NCBI RefSeq assembly: GCF_943192995.1
Contig: NZ_CALPCP010000003.1
Coordinates: 62,001-126,000 of the forward strand
Direction of reading: 5' to 3'
Origin: Flintibacter muris
GTDB taxonomy: Bacteria; Bacillota; Clostridia; Oscillospirales; Oscillospiraceae
Length of the DNA stretch: 64,000 nt
In this document: positions 1 through 10,598 of the stretch, in pieces
How positions within the stretch are numbered: the first letter of the stretch is position 1
How the letters are laid out: each line of letters begins with the position of its first letter
Program-made: the position numbers and the translations under genes
The notes under the pieces: generated by a model
The model's database searches: none
Seen by the model: only the letters and a program-made list of their open reading frames with translations
What the model was told of the DNA's origin: nothing

Positions 1-3000
1 CGCCCTGCCGTTGGAGGTCTGGCCGGTGATTGTCCTGACCCTGGACGCGCCGGAGACAGCCCACATAGACCAGCCCGCCGCCGTCAGCCTCTCCGGGACT
101 GACCTGGATGTAGTGTGGGAAGTTGCTTCCGAAGATGGGGCGGCTATCGACAATTCTCTGACCAACAGCGGCGGCGAGATCACCTTCCCCTCTGCGGGTA
201 ACTACACCGTAACCGCCAGCGTTACGGATGACCTGGGCCGGACATTCACCGCCAGCGCCACCATCGCCGTATGGGACACCATGAGCCTGTCCTTCAAGCT
301 CCCGGAGTTCGCCCACCCGGACGAGACGGTGAAGGTGAAAATGACCTCCGAGAATGTGGGGGACAGCAAAATTGCGTGGTCCCTGGCCGTGGACGGCCAG
401 CCCGTTTCTCTCCCTGCCGGTATCACCGGGACCCTCGACAACGCTGGGGGTAACGTGAAATTCCTTCAGACCGGCACAAATATCCTGACCGCCTCCGTGA
501 CGGACAGCCTGGGTCGTGCGTTCACCTATGAGCAGACCATCGAGGTCTATCCCGTTCTTTCCCTGGGCCTGACGGCGGATGCCGCCACTCATACGGACGA
601 GCAGATCAGCGTCACGCTGGAGAAGGACACCGCTCTGCCTGTGGCGTGGAGCGTAACCCCCTCCAATGACCCCGGCACTCCCGCCACCTACTCCGGCGAG
701 TTGTCCGATACCGGCGGCACCATCCAGATCACCAGCGCCGGGGCCTATGATATTGCCGCCAGCGTGACCGACGCTACCGGGCGGGTGTTCGCCGCTCCCG
801 CTGTCACTGTGGCGGTCTACCCTGTGGCGGGCCTGGACTTCACCCTCCCTGCCGCCGCGTGGACGGACAGCAGCACTCCCGTGGACCTCCTGACCTCCGA
901 TTTGCAGGGTCGGAATGTGACGTGGACGCTGACGAAGGACGACGCGTCGGTTTCCCTGACTGGCTCCATGCTGGGCGACCTGGGCAACCTGGGCGGCAAG
1001 GTCCGGTTCCCCGAAGTAGGGACCTACACCCTGACCGCCTCCGCTGTGGACGCGCTGGACCGGGAGTATAGCTGTTCGCAGACAATCAAGATTTACCCTG
1101 TTGTCGGCCTGAGCGTTTCCGCCAACGATATGAGCCACACCGATACTGCGGAGGATGTGCGGCTGACCACCGAGAATCTGGGCAGCAACGAAGTGGTCTG
1201 GACAGTCCTGCGGGACGGCAAGGAGATCGTACCGCCCTTTGACCTGACCGCCAGAGGCGGGCATGGCTTCTTCTCCGAAGCGGGCCTTTATACCTTCACC
1301 GCCAGCGTGACGGATGAGCTGGGCCGCGTGACCACCGCCAGCGATTCCATCCAGATTTACCCCGTGGGCGTGTCCGGCTTCTATCTGCCCAAAATGTTCC
1401 ACACCGATTCTGTTGTCACGCTGGTGACAGGCTTTGAGGAATTGGGCGAGAACCCCCTGCGCTGGTCCCTGACCCGGAACGGCGAGAATGTCCCTGTCTC
1501 CGACTATGTGACCGGGGAACTGACCGCTGACGGCGGGAAAGTCCAATTCAAGCAGGCGGGCGAGTATAAGCTGACCGCCAGTTTCAAGGACGCGGGAGGC
1601 CGCAGCTATTCCTATGAGCAGGCGTTCACCGTCTATCCCATTCCCACCGTGGCCTGGACGATGCCCAACTACGCCCACACGGACAGCACCTTTACCGTGG
1701 CCGTTGAATCCAAGAACGTGGTGGAGGATGCCGCCGTCAAGTGGCACATTGATGACACCTACGGCCTCCGTCAGAATTGGGGGACCTACGTTGCCGGAAA
1801 CCTGACCACCAATCCCGGCGACATTCGTATCAAACACGCGGGCGTGTTCACCCTCGGCTGTGAGATCACCGACCCCACCGGGCGGGTGTTCTCCTTTGAC
1901 GGTCCCAGCATTGAGGTTCTGGCCGATCAGGAATTGCAGGTGGATATGGTGGAGCGGCAGGTCTACACCGGCGAGACGGTACAGGTGCGGACCCTGGGCA
2001 ATAACATTGAGCTGCCTGTGGAGTGGTCCTTGGAGAAGGACGGCAAGCCCGCAGACCTCTCCACCTACGTTACTGGCGATTTGAACAACCTGGGCGGGGC
2101 GATTCAGTTCACCCAAGGCGGAGAGTTCCGGCTGATCGGCACTCTGCGGGACGGCCTGGGCCGGACCTTCACCGCCAGCGACACCATTACTGTTCTGCCC
2201 GTTGGCTCCCTGCAATTCTCCATGGCGGATATGGAGTATGTGGGCAACCGGGTCCCCGTGGTCATGGATAAGCTCTTTAACCCGGACGGGGCGGTTATCG
2301 CATGGTCCGCTCAGAAGGATGGAGCGGCCTGCCTGATTGACCTCTCCAACCTGGACAATGACGGCGGCACTGTGATCTTCCCCGAACCCGGCGAGTACAC
2401 CCTGACCGCCACCCTCCGGGACAGCAATGGCAAGACCGCCACCGCCAGCCAGAGCATTACCATCATTTTCAAAGCCGCCCTGACCGTCACCGCTCCCGAT
2501 TCCATCCATATCGGAACCAAGTTCCCCGTGGGCATCAGCGGAGCGGGCAGTCTGCCCGTAAGCTGGGGCGTGAAGCTGGGCGGCAGGCCCGTCACCCTGG
2601 ACAGCAACACCGGCTTCCTTTCCAATGACGGCGGTGATCTGGCCCTCTATGCCGAAGGAACCTACACCATCACCGCCACAGTGCGGGATGACGCGGGCAA
2701 CCTGACCAGTGCCTTTGCCAACATCACCGTGACCAACACCGCCCCTGTGATCGAGAGCTTCACCGCCAACGCCACCCGGAACATGAAGGATGGCCGTTTC
2801 TATGCTGACCTGAGCGCCGTGGCCTCTGACCCGGACGGGGACGCTGTGCATCTGGAATGGAGCAGCGAGTACCAGCAGGACGGCTATTATGAGGTGGGCA
2901 CCCATACCATCCGCGTCCGGGCTGTGGATGAGTGGGGCGCGGCCTCCGCCTGGGAGAGCCGGACGATTGAGTTCATCAACAACGCTCCTGTTATCACCAG

Positions 3001-3817
3001 CTTCACCGCCAGCGTAACCCGGCAGACCAGCGGCAATAACTTCTTTGCCAATGTCTCCGCTACGGCCAGTGACCCGGACGGCGATACGGTCCGGCTGGAA
3101 TGGGGCGGGGACTACGTTTCCTCCGGCTGGTATTCCCGAAATGGCTCCCATACCATTCGGGTGCGGGCGGTGGATTCCTACGGTGCGGCCTCTCCCTGGC
3201 AGGAGAAAACCATTGAATTTGTCAATCAGGCTCCCAGCAAGCCGGTTATCACCAGAAATCCCGCCAACGGCGTGGTGCGGCCCAGCCAAGCGGTGACGAT
3301 CACCGCCAGCTCCACCGACCCTGAAGGGGACGCTATTACTTATGAATGGGACGGCAGGGACAAGGAAACCACCACCTATGGCTACGGAAAGCATCTGGTG
3401 AAGTGCAGAGCTGTTGACGCTTACGGGGCCGCTTCTCCCTGGTCCGCTATCGTGTTCTTTGTGGCGGATGATGTGGGCGGCGGCATGACCCTGACCTCCG
3501 CCAACTCCTTCATTGAGGAAACCGGCATCAATTTCCAGGACAATGGGGAGACGATCTACGGTTACATCACCGAGTACACCTTTGATGTTCCCGCCGTCAG
3601 CGGTCACAACGGCAGCGACTACGGCAGGGTCGAAGCCTATAACATTCGCACCGGCCAATGGGATGAGATTGCCTATAAGACTACGAATAACGGCGTGACC
3701 CTCTCCGGCAAGCTGCCCACCGGCACCTATACGCAGATGCGGTTCTATTACTATACGAACCACGACTGTATGTATAACAAGAGCAACATCACCTATTCCA
3801 TTGTATTTGACTTTTAA
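1..3817 (+). CDS. Giant repeat-built surface protein, 5' end outside window
   Basis: The frame is already open at the window edge: codons from base 2 continue the repeat pattern, so the N-terminus and any signal peptide lie outside. Up to about base 2740 there are roughly ten tandem modules of about 90 residues. Each opens with a Y/V-P-V hinge and H-T-D or a variant, and ends with a G-x-Y-x-x-T-A-S strand and D-x-x-G-R, as in bacterial Ig-like beta-sandwich repeats. Bases 2740-3460 encode three PKD-like modules with a D-P-D/E-G-D signature. The last 115 residues are unrecognised and show no LPXTG or SLH anchor. An SLH-anchored protein starts 17 bases downstream, so the two may be co-expressed. 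A surface or adhesin role is inferred from architecture; the ligand is unknown. Confidence 0.8.
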   Translation, partial: ALPLEVWPVIVLTLDAPETAHIDQPAAVSLSGTDLDVVWEVASEDGAAIDNSLTNSGGEITFPSAGNYTVTASVTDDLGRTFTASATIAVWDTMSLSFKLPEFAHPDETVKVKMTSENVGDSKIAWSLAVDGQPVSLPAGITGTLDNAGGNVKFLQTGTNILTASVTDSLGRAFTYEQTIEVYPVLSLGLTADAATHTDEQISVTLEKDTALPVAWSVTPSNDPGTPATYSGELSDTGGTIQITSAGAYDIAASVTDATGRVFAAPAVTVAVYPVAGLDFTLPAAAWTDSSTPVDLLTSDLQGRNVTWTLTKDDASVSLTGSMLGDLGNLGGKVRFPEVGTYTLTASAVDALDREYSCSQTIKIYPVVGLSVSANDMSHTDTAEDVRLTTENLGSNEVVWTVLRDGKEIVPPFDLTARGGHGFFSEAGLYTFTASVTDELGRVTTASDSIQIYPVGVSGFYLPKMFHTDSVVTLVTGFEELGENPLRWSLTRNGENVPVSDYVTGELTADGGKVQFKQAGEYKLTASFKDAGGRSYSYEQAFTVYPIPTVAWTMPNYAHTDSTFTVAVESKNVVEDAAVKWHIDDTYGLRQNWGTYVAGNLTTNPGDIRIKHAGVFTLGCEITDPTGRVFSFDGPSIEVLADQELQVDMVERQVYTGETVQVRTLGNNIELPVEWSLEKDGKPADLSTYVTGDLNNLGGAIQFTQGGEFRLIGTLRDGLGRTFTASDTITVLPVGSLQFSMADMEYVGNRVPVVMDKLFNPDGAVIAWSAQKDGAACLIDLSNLDNDGGTVIFPEPGEYTLTATLRDSNGKTATASQSITIIFKAALTVTAPDSIHIGTKFPVGISGAGSLPVSWGVKLGGRPVTLDSNTGFLSNDGGDLALYAEGTYTITATVRDDAGNLTSAFANITVTNTAPVIESFTANATRNMKDGRFYADLSAVASDPDGDAVHLEWSSEYQQDGYYEVGTHTIRVRAVDEWGAASAWESRTIEFINNAPVITSFTASVTRQTSGNNFFANVSATASDPDGDTVRLEWGGDYVSSGWYSRNGSHTIRVRAVDSYGAASPWQEKTIEFVNQAPSKPVITRNPANGVVRPSQAVTITASSTDPEGDAITYEWDGRDKETTTYGYGKHLVKCRAVDAYGAASPWSAIVFFVADDVGGGMTLTSANSFIEETGINFQDNGETIYGYITEYTFDVPAVSGHNGSDYGRVEAYNIRTGQWDEIAYKTTNNGVTLSGKLPTGTYTQMRFYYYTNHDCMYNKSNITYSIVFDF

Positions 3818-3834
3818 GATAAGGAGATTTGCCT

Positions 3835-6800
3835 ATGCGAAAAACGAAAAACCTTTCCCGCGTAATGAGCATGATCCTGGCGTTCTGTCTGAGTGTGGCC
3901 CTGCTGCCTGCCCAGGCGTTTGCCGCCACCACAGATGACGACCCCGCCACATGGCCCGCGCCGGATTCCCACTACACGGCCCCGGACAAGAACCCCGTCT
4001 ATCTCATGGTGGACTTCACCGATGAGGACAACGGCGGTGTTGCGGCTGCTCACCGCTGTCTCTCCGGCGCGGAGCTGAACCCGGATATTGTCAAGGCCAC
4101 CGCCTCCACTGGCGGGCGGGTCAAGTACACCTGCGACACCTGTGGAAGCTGGGCGCAGATCAACGTCCCCGCCCTGACCCTGAGCGCGTTTACCCTGGAC
4201 CCGGCCTATCTTTCCGCCACTACCACGGGCGTGGAGTACAGCGGGAACGCCTACACGGTAGTCTACAACGTGGCCCCGGCTTTCCACCGCTATGTGGGCA
4301 CTACGCTGGACAACCATGTGTCCGTCACCGCTCCCGGCTCCTATGGCATTATCATCACCGTGGACAGCGCCATCTATGACAATGTGGAGCTGCGGACGGC
4401 GGAGCGGCTGCTGGTCTATCCCAAGGCCGTCCCCTGGACGGCTGAATTTGACAGCAAAATCTATGACGGGAACAGTCTGCTGGATGGCAAAGCCGTCACC
4501 TATCTGGACGTGAACGGCGTTTCCGTTCCTGCCGCCCTCTCCGCCTGTCAGGTGAAGGTGGAGGGCGGGGAGCTGACGGTGGACACCGCCGCCCCCGTCA
4601 CCCGGCCCGTGGCCGCTGGTCCCTATGCCATCGGTGCGACCATCACGGATGACAACTACGTCTGGCAGACCGAGGACGGCAAATATAACACTGTCTACTC
4701 TCTGGCCTGGATTTTTCCCGCCACCAATCGGATTTATGTGGGCGATACCGTCCAGGCGGTGAGGCTGACCACCGGCAGCAGCCTGTATCCCTCCCCCTAC
4801 ACCTGGACCATTGACCCCAGCTATGCCGGGTTCAATTCCAGCAAGCCCGGAACCACTGAGGTCCAGGCAGTTATTACCAAGGGCGGCACGTCCTTTGGCC
4901 GTGTCACCATCCCCGTGACCGTCGTTCCCCGGCCCATTCTCAGCGTGGAGGAAGTGGTGCGGACCGCCCCCATGGGGACGGCGTTCAATAAGCTGGGCCT
5001 GCCCACTTCCGTCTCCGTTGTGGCTGAGGGCGGCACGGGCAACGCCCAGACCGTCACCGGCGTTCCCGTCACATGGAGCAGTACCGGCTATGACCCCTAT
5101 ACCCTGACGCAGACGGTCCGTGGAACGCTGAACCTCTCCCGGTTCCCCCAACTCTCCGGCGACAATATCCCCGCTGTCACCGCCACGGTCAATCTGACCT
5201 ACGGCACGGTGGAGGCCCCCACCGTCAGCGACTACGCCAAGACCTATGATGGGCAGTCCACCGCCCTGCCCATGCCCGGACTGCCGGACGGCATCCGGTC
5301 CGTGGCAATTTCCTACAAGGGGACCACGAACAGCGGTCGGCCTTACAGCAGCGCCTCCGCCCCGGTGAATGCGGGCAGCTACACCGCTACTGTCTCCTTT
5401 GTTATGGAGCCGGGTTATCCCCAGCTCTCCGGCTTGACTGTCAGCTATACCATTGAAAAGGCGGCGCAGACCTGTCCCGCCCCCACGCTGGCGGCGGCAG
5501 CTACCAACTCCCTGACGCTGAACACGGTGGAGAACGCCGAGTACAGCATGGACGGGCAGGTGTGGCAGGACAGCCCCGTGTTCAAGAATCTGGATGCTGG
5601 CACCGCCTACACCCTCTACCAGCGGTTGAAGGCCACCGAGGACGGCAACTATGACGCTTCTCCCACCGTCTCCGCGCAGTTCTCCACTGAGTACACCACC
5701 GTGGACCCCGGAGATCTGAGCGCGGTCCTTCAGCCGCAGACCCACCCCTATACCGGCAATCCCATTGCCTATCAGGTCCCGGCCATTTCCCACGTTACCA
5801 AATCCACCGTGACCTATACCGTGGACGGCCAGACCACCACCGCCGCCCCCACCAACGCGGGGACCTACCCCGTGACGGTCAGCTTCACCATGCAGGCGGG
5901 GACCGCTCCCCTGGACCCGGTGACTTCCACGCTGACCATCACGAAGGTGGAGCAGAACGCCCCCGCCGCTCCCCGCGCCAGCAATACCGCTACCAACAGC
6001 ATTACGATCACCGCCATTCCTGGGGCGGTGTTTTCTATTGACGGCGGCAAAACATGGCAGGCCAGCACCATTTTTGACGGCCTGACCCCCGACACCGCCT
6101 ACACCATCCAGGCCAAGTACCCCGGCGACCGCAACCATGAGGAAAGCCCGACTTCCTCTGCCATCATCCGCACCACCCGGCAGAACGCTTCCGCCGGTAC
6201 GGTCCAGTCCGCCGTCTATACCTATGACGGTACGCCCAAGTCCCTTGTGGCGGACGTTCCCGCCGGATGCACCGAAGTGGTCCAGACCTTCACCGGGACC
6301 AATGGGACCTCCTACGGCCCCACCACCGAGCCGCCTGTGAACCCCGGCGTTTACAATGTCAAAGTCAGCTATACCATGCAGAGCGGCTACGCGGAGTTGC
6401 AGCCGCAGTACGCCACCCTGACCATCAACAAGGCCACCCCCGCGCGGCCCCTGGCCCCTGTGGTCACTGGCGTGACGGATTCCTCCATCACCATTGAAGT
6501 GGTGGACGGCATGGCCTATTCCATTGACGGCGGCGTAACGTGGCAGACCACCGGCACCTTCACCGGCCTGACCCGCGACACCACCTATGAGATCAAGGTC
6601 AAGGCGGTGGAGACGGCCTGTTACAAGGAGTTGGAGGGTCCCTCCACCATGCAGGCCACCGAGAAAACCACCGTCACCTTTGAGCGGTTCGCGGATCAGA
6701 CGGTGGAGTACAACGGCCACGCGCAGACGTACACCCTGCCCAAGTCCAACCCCGGCATTGCCTCCATGACTATCACCGGCTATGACGGCATTGCCACCCC

Positions 6801-9800
6801 GCCCGTTACCGTGGGCGATTATGTGGTCAACATCGACTTTGTAGCAGCGGACGGCTATATGCTCCCCGAAACGCTCCCCGCCCCGGTGCTGCACATCACC
6901 CGCGCCTCCGGCGAGGCCGGGACTGTCCGGCCCGTGCTGAAGGATGAGACTGTCACCTACACCGGCGCTCCCCAGCGTTACCACGGTGCGGACGGCATTG
7001 AGGGTATTTCCTCCGTTGCCCTGACCTACACCGGCGCGGACGGCGTGGAGAGTACCACCGCTCCCACCAACGCTGGAGTTTACCATGTGACCGCTATTTT
7101 CTCCCCGGACGCCAATCATACTCTGGCGGCTGGTGACTACACCGCTACCCTGACCATCCGCAAGGCTGGGCAGGACACCCCCATGGCTGTCCTGGAAAGC
7201 AGTTCTTCTCATTCTCTGACTGTCTCCGCCATTCCCGGCGCGGAGTACAGCATTGACGGCGGGACCACTTGGCAGACCAGTAACACCTTTGGAGGACTGG
7301 AACCTGACAAGAGCTACACCATCCTGGTCCGTATGGCTGAGGACGAAAATCACACCGTCTCCGGCTCCCGGCCCGTTTCCGGCAGAACCACCGACACGCC
7401 GGTGGACATTCTGGATGCGGATATGCCCGCCTATAACACCATTTATAATGGCAACCGCCAGCCCTATCCCTACACCAGTCTGTTGACTGATATGGAGGGT
7501 GTGAAGTCCGTCAGTGTTATGTACGTTGGCACTCTGGCCAGCGGCAAGCCCTATGAGACTTCCGAGGCCCCCGTGGACGCTGGTACTTATAAGGTCCGCT
7601 TCTACTTGGTTGCCGAGGACGGCTACGATCTGACCGCCGAGCAGGTCTACGCGGATATGACCATCTCCAAGGCCCCGCAGACCATGACCAACCCTCCCAC
7701 CATTGCCCGCCGCACGACCACCACTATCGCGCTGAACCCCGTTCCCGGCGCGGAGTATAGCATGGACGGCGGCAAGACGTGGCAGGACAGCCCCAAGTTT
7801 ACCGGCCTGACCCCCGATACCTCCTATACTTTCACCCAGCGGATGAAGGAGACGGACAACCTCACCGCCTCTGACAGCCAGAGCGTGGAGGGCCGGACCG
7901 TGGCCGACACGGGGCTGAACTATGAGATTGACTACCGGAAGGAGATCATCACCTTTGACCCCGATGTGGTGGAGGCCGGGAAGGACTACACCCTGACCGA
8001 TGATCTGTCCAACGGCGGCGAGATCATCCCCGGCTCGACTATCTATGTCCGTCTGGTAGATGATGGCACCGGCAACCCCGGACCCGTGGTCATGGAGGTT
8101 CTGCCGGAGCGTCCCACCGCCCCGGACGTGAAGGTGAATCCTTTCGACTTCACCATGAATACCACCACCGGCATGGAGTATTCCGATGACGGCGGCGAAA
8201 CCTGGAAACCCTGCACCGATAATCAGGACGTGGAGGACCGGCAGGGCGGGACGCTGCTGGTTCGCATCGCTGCCACGGACGATTCCTTTAAGAGCGACCC
8301 CACCACCGTGACCGTCCCCGTCCGGGGCGTGGCTCCCGTGCTGACTATTGACAATGCCACTGAGCGTATGGACAGCACCGCCGCTATGGAGTATTCCAAA
8401 GACAACGGCGCAAGCTGGATTCCCTGCCTGGACAACATGGACCTGTCCGAGCTGACCAACGCCACATTGCTGGTGCGCTATGCCTGTGACGGCACCAACC
8501 CCGCCAGCAACACCGCCACCCTGACCGTCCCCAGCCGGAACGCCGCCCCCACCGCCGACATTGACCGTGTGGCGGAGCTGCTGACCGTCTCCGGCACCGC
8601 GCCGGAGTATCGGACGGAGAATGGCTGGACGGCGGTTCCCGCTGCTGGGCTGGATGTGTCCAGCTTCTACGGCGCGGAGTTGACGGTCCGGGAGAAGTAC
8701 GATTCCGAGCATTTTGCCAGCCTGCCCGTGCTGGTGAAGGTCCCGCAGAAGGGCGCAAAGCCCGACCTGACCATTGACCGGGACAAGCAGACGGTGAACA
8801 CCACTGCCGCTATGGAGTATCCCACGAACGGCGGCAAAACCTGGACCAAGTGTGACCCAGATATGGATGTTTCCAACCTGACCGGCCAGACCATCCTCGT
8901 CCGGGAGGCGGCGACCGAGGATAAATTCGCCAGCGATGCCACCGAACTGCGGATTCCTAACCGTACAGAGAATCCCGTGGTGGAGCTGGACACCGTTACC
9001 GAGACAGTGAACACCACCACGGATATGGACTGCTCCATTGACAGCGGCTTGACCTGGAACCCCTGCACCAAGCCCCTGGACGTGTCCAATCTGACCGGGC
9101 AGACAATTATCATCCGCAATCACGGGAACAGCGATTCCTTCCCCAGCAGCGGTGTAACCATCCAGATTCCCACTCGCCGGGATGCCCCCAAGGTGGAGGT
9201 GGACAGCAAGGCCCAGACCGTCAGCTCCGACAAGGGCGTGGAGTTTTCCGCTGACGGCGGCAAAACATGGGCCGCTCTGGAAAAGCCACTGAACACCGCT
9301 GACTACCTGGGCAAGACGGTCCTGTTCCGGTTCCCCGCCACCAAAACGGATTTTGCCAGCCGGACCGTCACCGTGGTGATCTCCAAGCACCCCGGCGCTC
9401 CTGTGCTGGTCTTTGACCCTGACAATGAGACGCTGAACACCACGCCGGATATGGAGTACAGCACGGACGGCGGCAAGACCTGGAAGCCCTGCCCGAACCC
9501 TCTGGACGTGTCCGATCTGGCCGGGAAGGATGTTCTTATCCGCTACCCCGGCAAGGGTGACGGCCTGCCCGGTGAGACGGTCACGGTGAAGATTCCCGAC
9601 CGCCGCAAGGCTCCCAGCGTGGGCCACACCGATGAAACCCGGCAGGGCCGGAATGACGGCACTCTCACCAAGACGGATAAGACCATGGAATACCGGCTCC
9701 TGCCTGACGGCAAGTGGACCGCTATCGCGGGGAACACCGTGAGGGGACTGGCTCCCGGCACATACGAGGTGCGCTATGCGGCCACCGCCTCTGAAATGGC

Positions 9801-10527
9801 CTCCCAGGTCCAGAAGGTCACGATTGCCAAGGGCGGCAGCACGGGCGGCATTGGTGATCTGACCACTCCCGGCTCCAAGCTCTCCCTGCTGAACCGAAAG
9901 GACCATATCGCTTATATCGCCGGACGGACCAACACCCAGGCCGCCCCCAATGCCGACATTACCCGCGCCGAGGTTGCGGCCATCCTCTACCGGCTGCTGA
10001 CCCCGGAGGCCAAAGCCGCCTACGGCACCAACATCAACCGCTTTAAGGACGTTCCCGCCGGAGCGTGGTACGGCACCGCCGTCTCCACCCTCTGCAACAT
10101 GGGCGTGATTACCGGCTACCAGGACGGCACATTCGGTCCCCAGCGGAATATCACCCGTGCGGAGCTGGCAACGATCCTTGCCCGGTTCTGTGACAGCAGC
10201 GGCAATAACACCGTTCTGGACCGCTTCACCGATATTTCCCATTGCTGGGCGCGGAAGTACATCAATCTGGCGGCGGAAAACGGTCTGGTCTACGGCTACA
10301 CGGACGGCACGTTCCGGCCTGACCAGAATATCACCCGCGCTGAGACAATCGTGATGGTCAACCGTATCCTGGGCCGCAGCGCCAGCGCCGACACCGTGGT
10401 GAAGGGCTACAAGACCTTCTCCGATGTTCCCACCAGCGCGTGGTACTATTGGGACATTGTTGAAGCGTCCAACGGGCACAGCTTCAGCATGAACGGCTCC
10501 ACGGAACAGTGGACCGCCCTGGGATAA
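3835..10527 (+). CDS. SLH-domain cell-surface repeat protein (2230 aa)
   Basis: Starts at the ATG 8 bases after an aaggag site; an in-frame TTG six bases upstream is too close to that site. Residues 1-31 form a signal peptide ending A-F-A. The middle alternates MBG/YDG-like domains with fibronectin-like modules carrying Y-S-[IM]-D-G-G-x-T-W-Q (about five copies, to residue 1300). About eight shorter modules with M-E-Y-S-x-D-G-G-x-T-W follow (about residues 1440-2000). Three SLH domains close the protein (about 2025-2215), with signatures such as I-T-R-A-E and G-Y-x-D-G-T-F. SLH domains bind pyruvylated secondary wall polymers, so this is an extracellular anchored fibre or adhesin. A strong terminator follows. 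Substrate is unknown. Confidence 0.9.
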   Translation: MRKTKNLSRVMSMILAFCLSVALLPAQAFAATTDDDPATWPAPDSHYTAPDKNPVYLMVDFTDEDNGGVAAAHRCLSGAELNPDIVKATASTGGRVKYTCDTCGSWAQINVPALTLSAFTLDPAYLSATTTGVEYSGNAYTVVYNVAPAFHRYVGTTLDNHVSVTAPGSYGIIITVDSAIYDNVELRTAERLLVYPKAVPWTAEFDSKIYDGNSLLDGKAVTYLDVNGVSVPAALSACQVKVEGGELTVDTAAPVTRPVAAGPYAIGATITDDNYVWQTEDGKYNTVYSLAWIFPATNRIYVGDTVQAVRLTTGSSLYPSPYTWTIDPSYAGFNSSKPGTTEVQAVITKGGTSFGRVTIPVTVVPRPILSVEEVVRTAPMGTAFNKLGLPTSVSVVAEGGTGNAQTVTGVPVTWSSTGYDPYTLTQTVRGTLNLSRFPQLSGDNIPAVTATVNLTYGTVEAPTVSDYAKTYDGQSTALPMPGLPDGIRSVAISYKGTTNSGRPYSSASAPVNAGSYTATVSFVMEPGYPQLSGLTVSYTIEKAAQTCPAPTLAAAATNSLTLNTVENAEYSMDGQVWQDSPVFKNLDAGTAYTLYQRLKATEDGNYDASPTVSAQFSTEYTTVDPGDLSAVLQPQTHPYTGNPIAYQVPAISHVTKSTVTYTVDGQTTTAAPTNAGTYPVTVSFTMQAGTAPLDPVTSTLTITKVEQNAPAAPRASNTATNSITITAIPGAVFSIDGGKTWQASTIFDGLTPDTAYTIQAKYPGDRNHEESPTSSAIIRTTRQNASAGTVQSAVYTYDGTPKSLVADVPAGCTEVVQTFTGTNGTSYGPTTEPPVNPGVYNVKVSYTMQSGYAELQPQYATLTINKATPARPLAPVVTGVTDSSITIEVVDGMAYSIDGGVTWQTTGTFTGLTRDTTYEIKVKAVETACYKELEGPSTMQATEKTTVTFERFADQTVEYNGHAQTYTLPKSNPGIASMTITGYDGIATPPVTVGDYVVNIDFVAADGYMLPETLPAPVLHITRASGEAGTVRPVLKDETVTYTGAPQRYHGADGIEGISSVALTYTGADGVESTTAPTNAGVYHVTAIFSPDANHTLAAGDYTATLTIRKAGQDTPMAVLESSSSHSLTVSAIPGAEYSIDGGTTWQTSNTFGGLEPDKSYTILVRMAEDENHTVSGSRPVSGRTTDTPVDILDADMPAYNTIYNGNRQPYPYTSLLTDMEGVKSVSVMYVGTLASGKPYETSEAPVDAGTYKVRFYLVAEDGYDLTAEQVYADMTISKAPQTMTNPPTIARRTTTTIALNPVPGAEYSMDGGKTWQDSPKFTGLTPDTSYTFTQRMKETDNLTASDSQSVEGRTVADTGLNYEIDYRKEIITFDPDVVEAGKDYTLTDDLSNGGEIIPGSTIYVRLVDDGTGNPGPVVMEVLPERPTAPDVKVNPFDFTMNTTTGMEYSDDGGETWKPCTDNQDVEDRQGGTLLVRIAATDDSFKSDPTTVTVPVRGVAPVLTIDNATERMDSTAAMEYSKDNGASWIPCLDNMDLSELTNATLLVRYACDGTNPASNTATLTVPSRNAAPTADIDRVAELLTVSGTAPEYRTENGWTAVPAAGLDVSSFYGAELTVREKYDSEHFASLPVLVKVPQKGAKPDLTIDRDKQTVNTTAAMEYPTNGGKTWTKCDPDMDVSNLTGQTILVREAATEDKFASDATELRIPNRTENPVVELDTVTETVNTTTDMDCSIDSGLTWNPCTKPLDVSNLTGQTIIIRNHGNSDSFPSSGVTIQIPTRRDAPKVEVDSKAQTVSSDKGVEFSADGGKTWAALEKPLNTADYLGKTVLFRFPATKTDFASRTVTVVISKHPGAPVLVFDPDNETLNTTPDMEYSTDGGKTWKPCPNPLDVSDLAGKDVLIRYPGKGDGLPGETVTVKIPDRRKAPSVGHTDETRQGRNDGTLTKTDKTMEYRLLPDGKWTAIAGNTVRGLAPGTYEVRYAATASEMASQVQKVTIAKGGSTGGIGDLTTPGSKLSLLNRKDHIAYIAGRTNTQAAPNADITRAEVAAILYRLLTPEAKAAYGTNINRFKDVPAGAWYGTAVSTLCNMGVITGYQDGTFGPQRNITRAELATILARFCDSSGNNTVLDRFTDISHCWARKYINLAAENGLVYGYTDGTFRPDQNITRAETIVMVNRILGRSASADTVVKGYKTFSDVPTSAWYYWDIVEASNGHSFSMNGSTEQWTALG

Positions 10528-10542
10528 TCCCATAACACTTTC

Positions 10543-10580
10543 AGCCCCGGAAGGACTTCGCTCCTTCCGGGGCTTATTTT
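10543..10580 (+). terminator. Rho-independent terminator after surface-protein operon
   Basis: A perfect 13-bp stem (10543-10555 with 10562-10574) around a 6-base loop, followed by a T-rich tail. It separates the surface-protein pair from the downstream reductase-like gene. Confidence 0.9.
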
Positions 10581-10598
10581 GCGTTTAAGGAGGTATAT

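Noticed and set aside
1..10500. CRISPR-like or tandem DNA repeats
   Set aside because: The periodicity is at protein level, with module lengths of 50-100 residues and diverged DNA; no short identical repeats with spacers.
3814..10533. A 2239-residue open frame on the minus strand, antisense to the whole SLH protein gene
   Set aside because: The plus frame has a signal peptide, repeats and SLH domains. The antisense product is a Gly/His/Val-rich mirror with no domain and no ribosome site, an effect of codon bias in GC-rich repeats.
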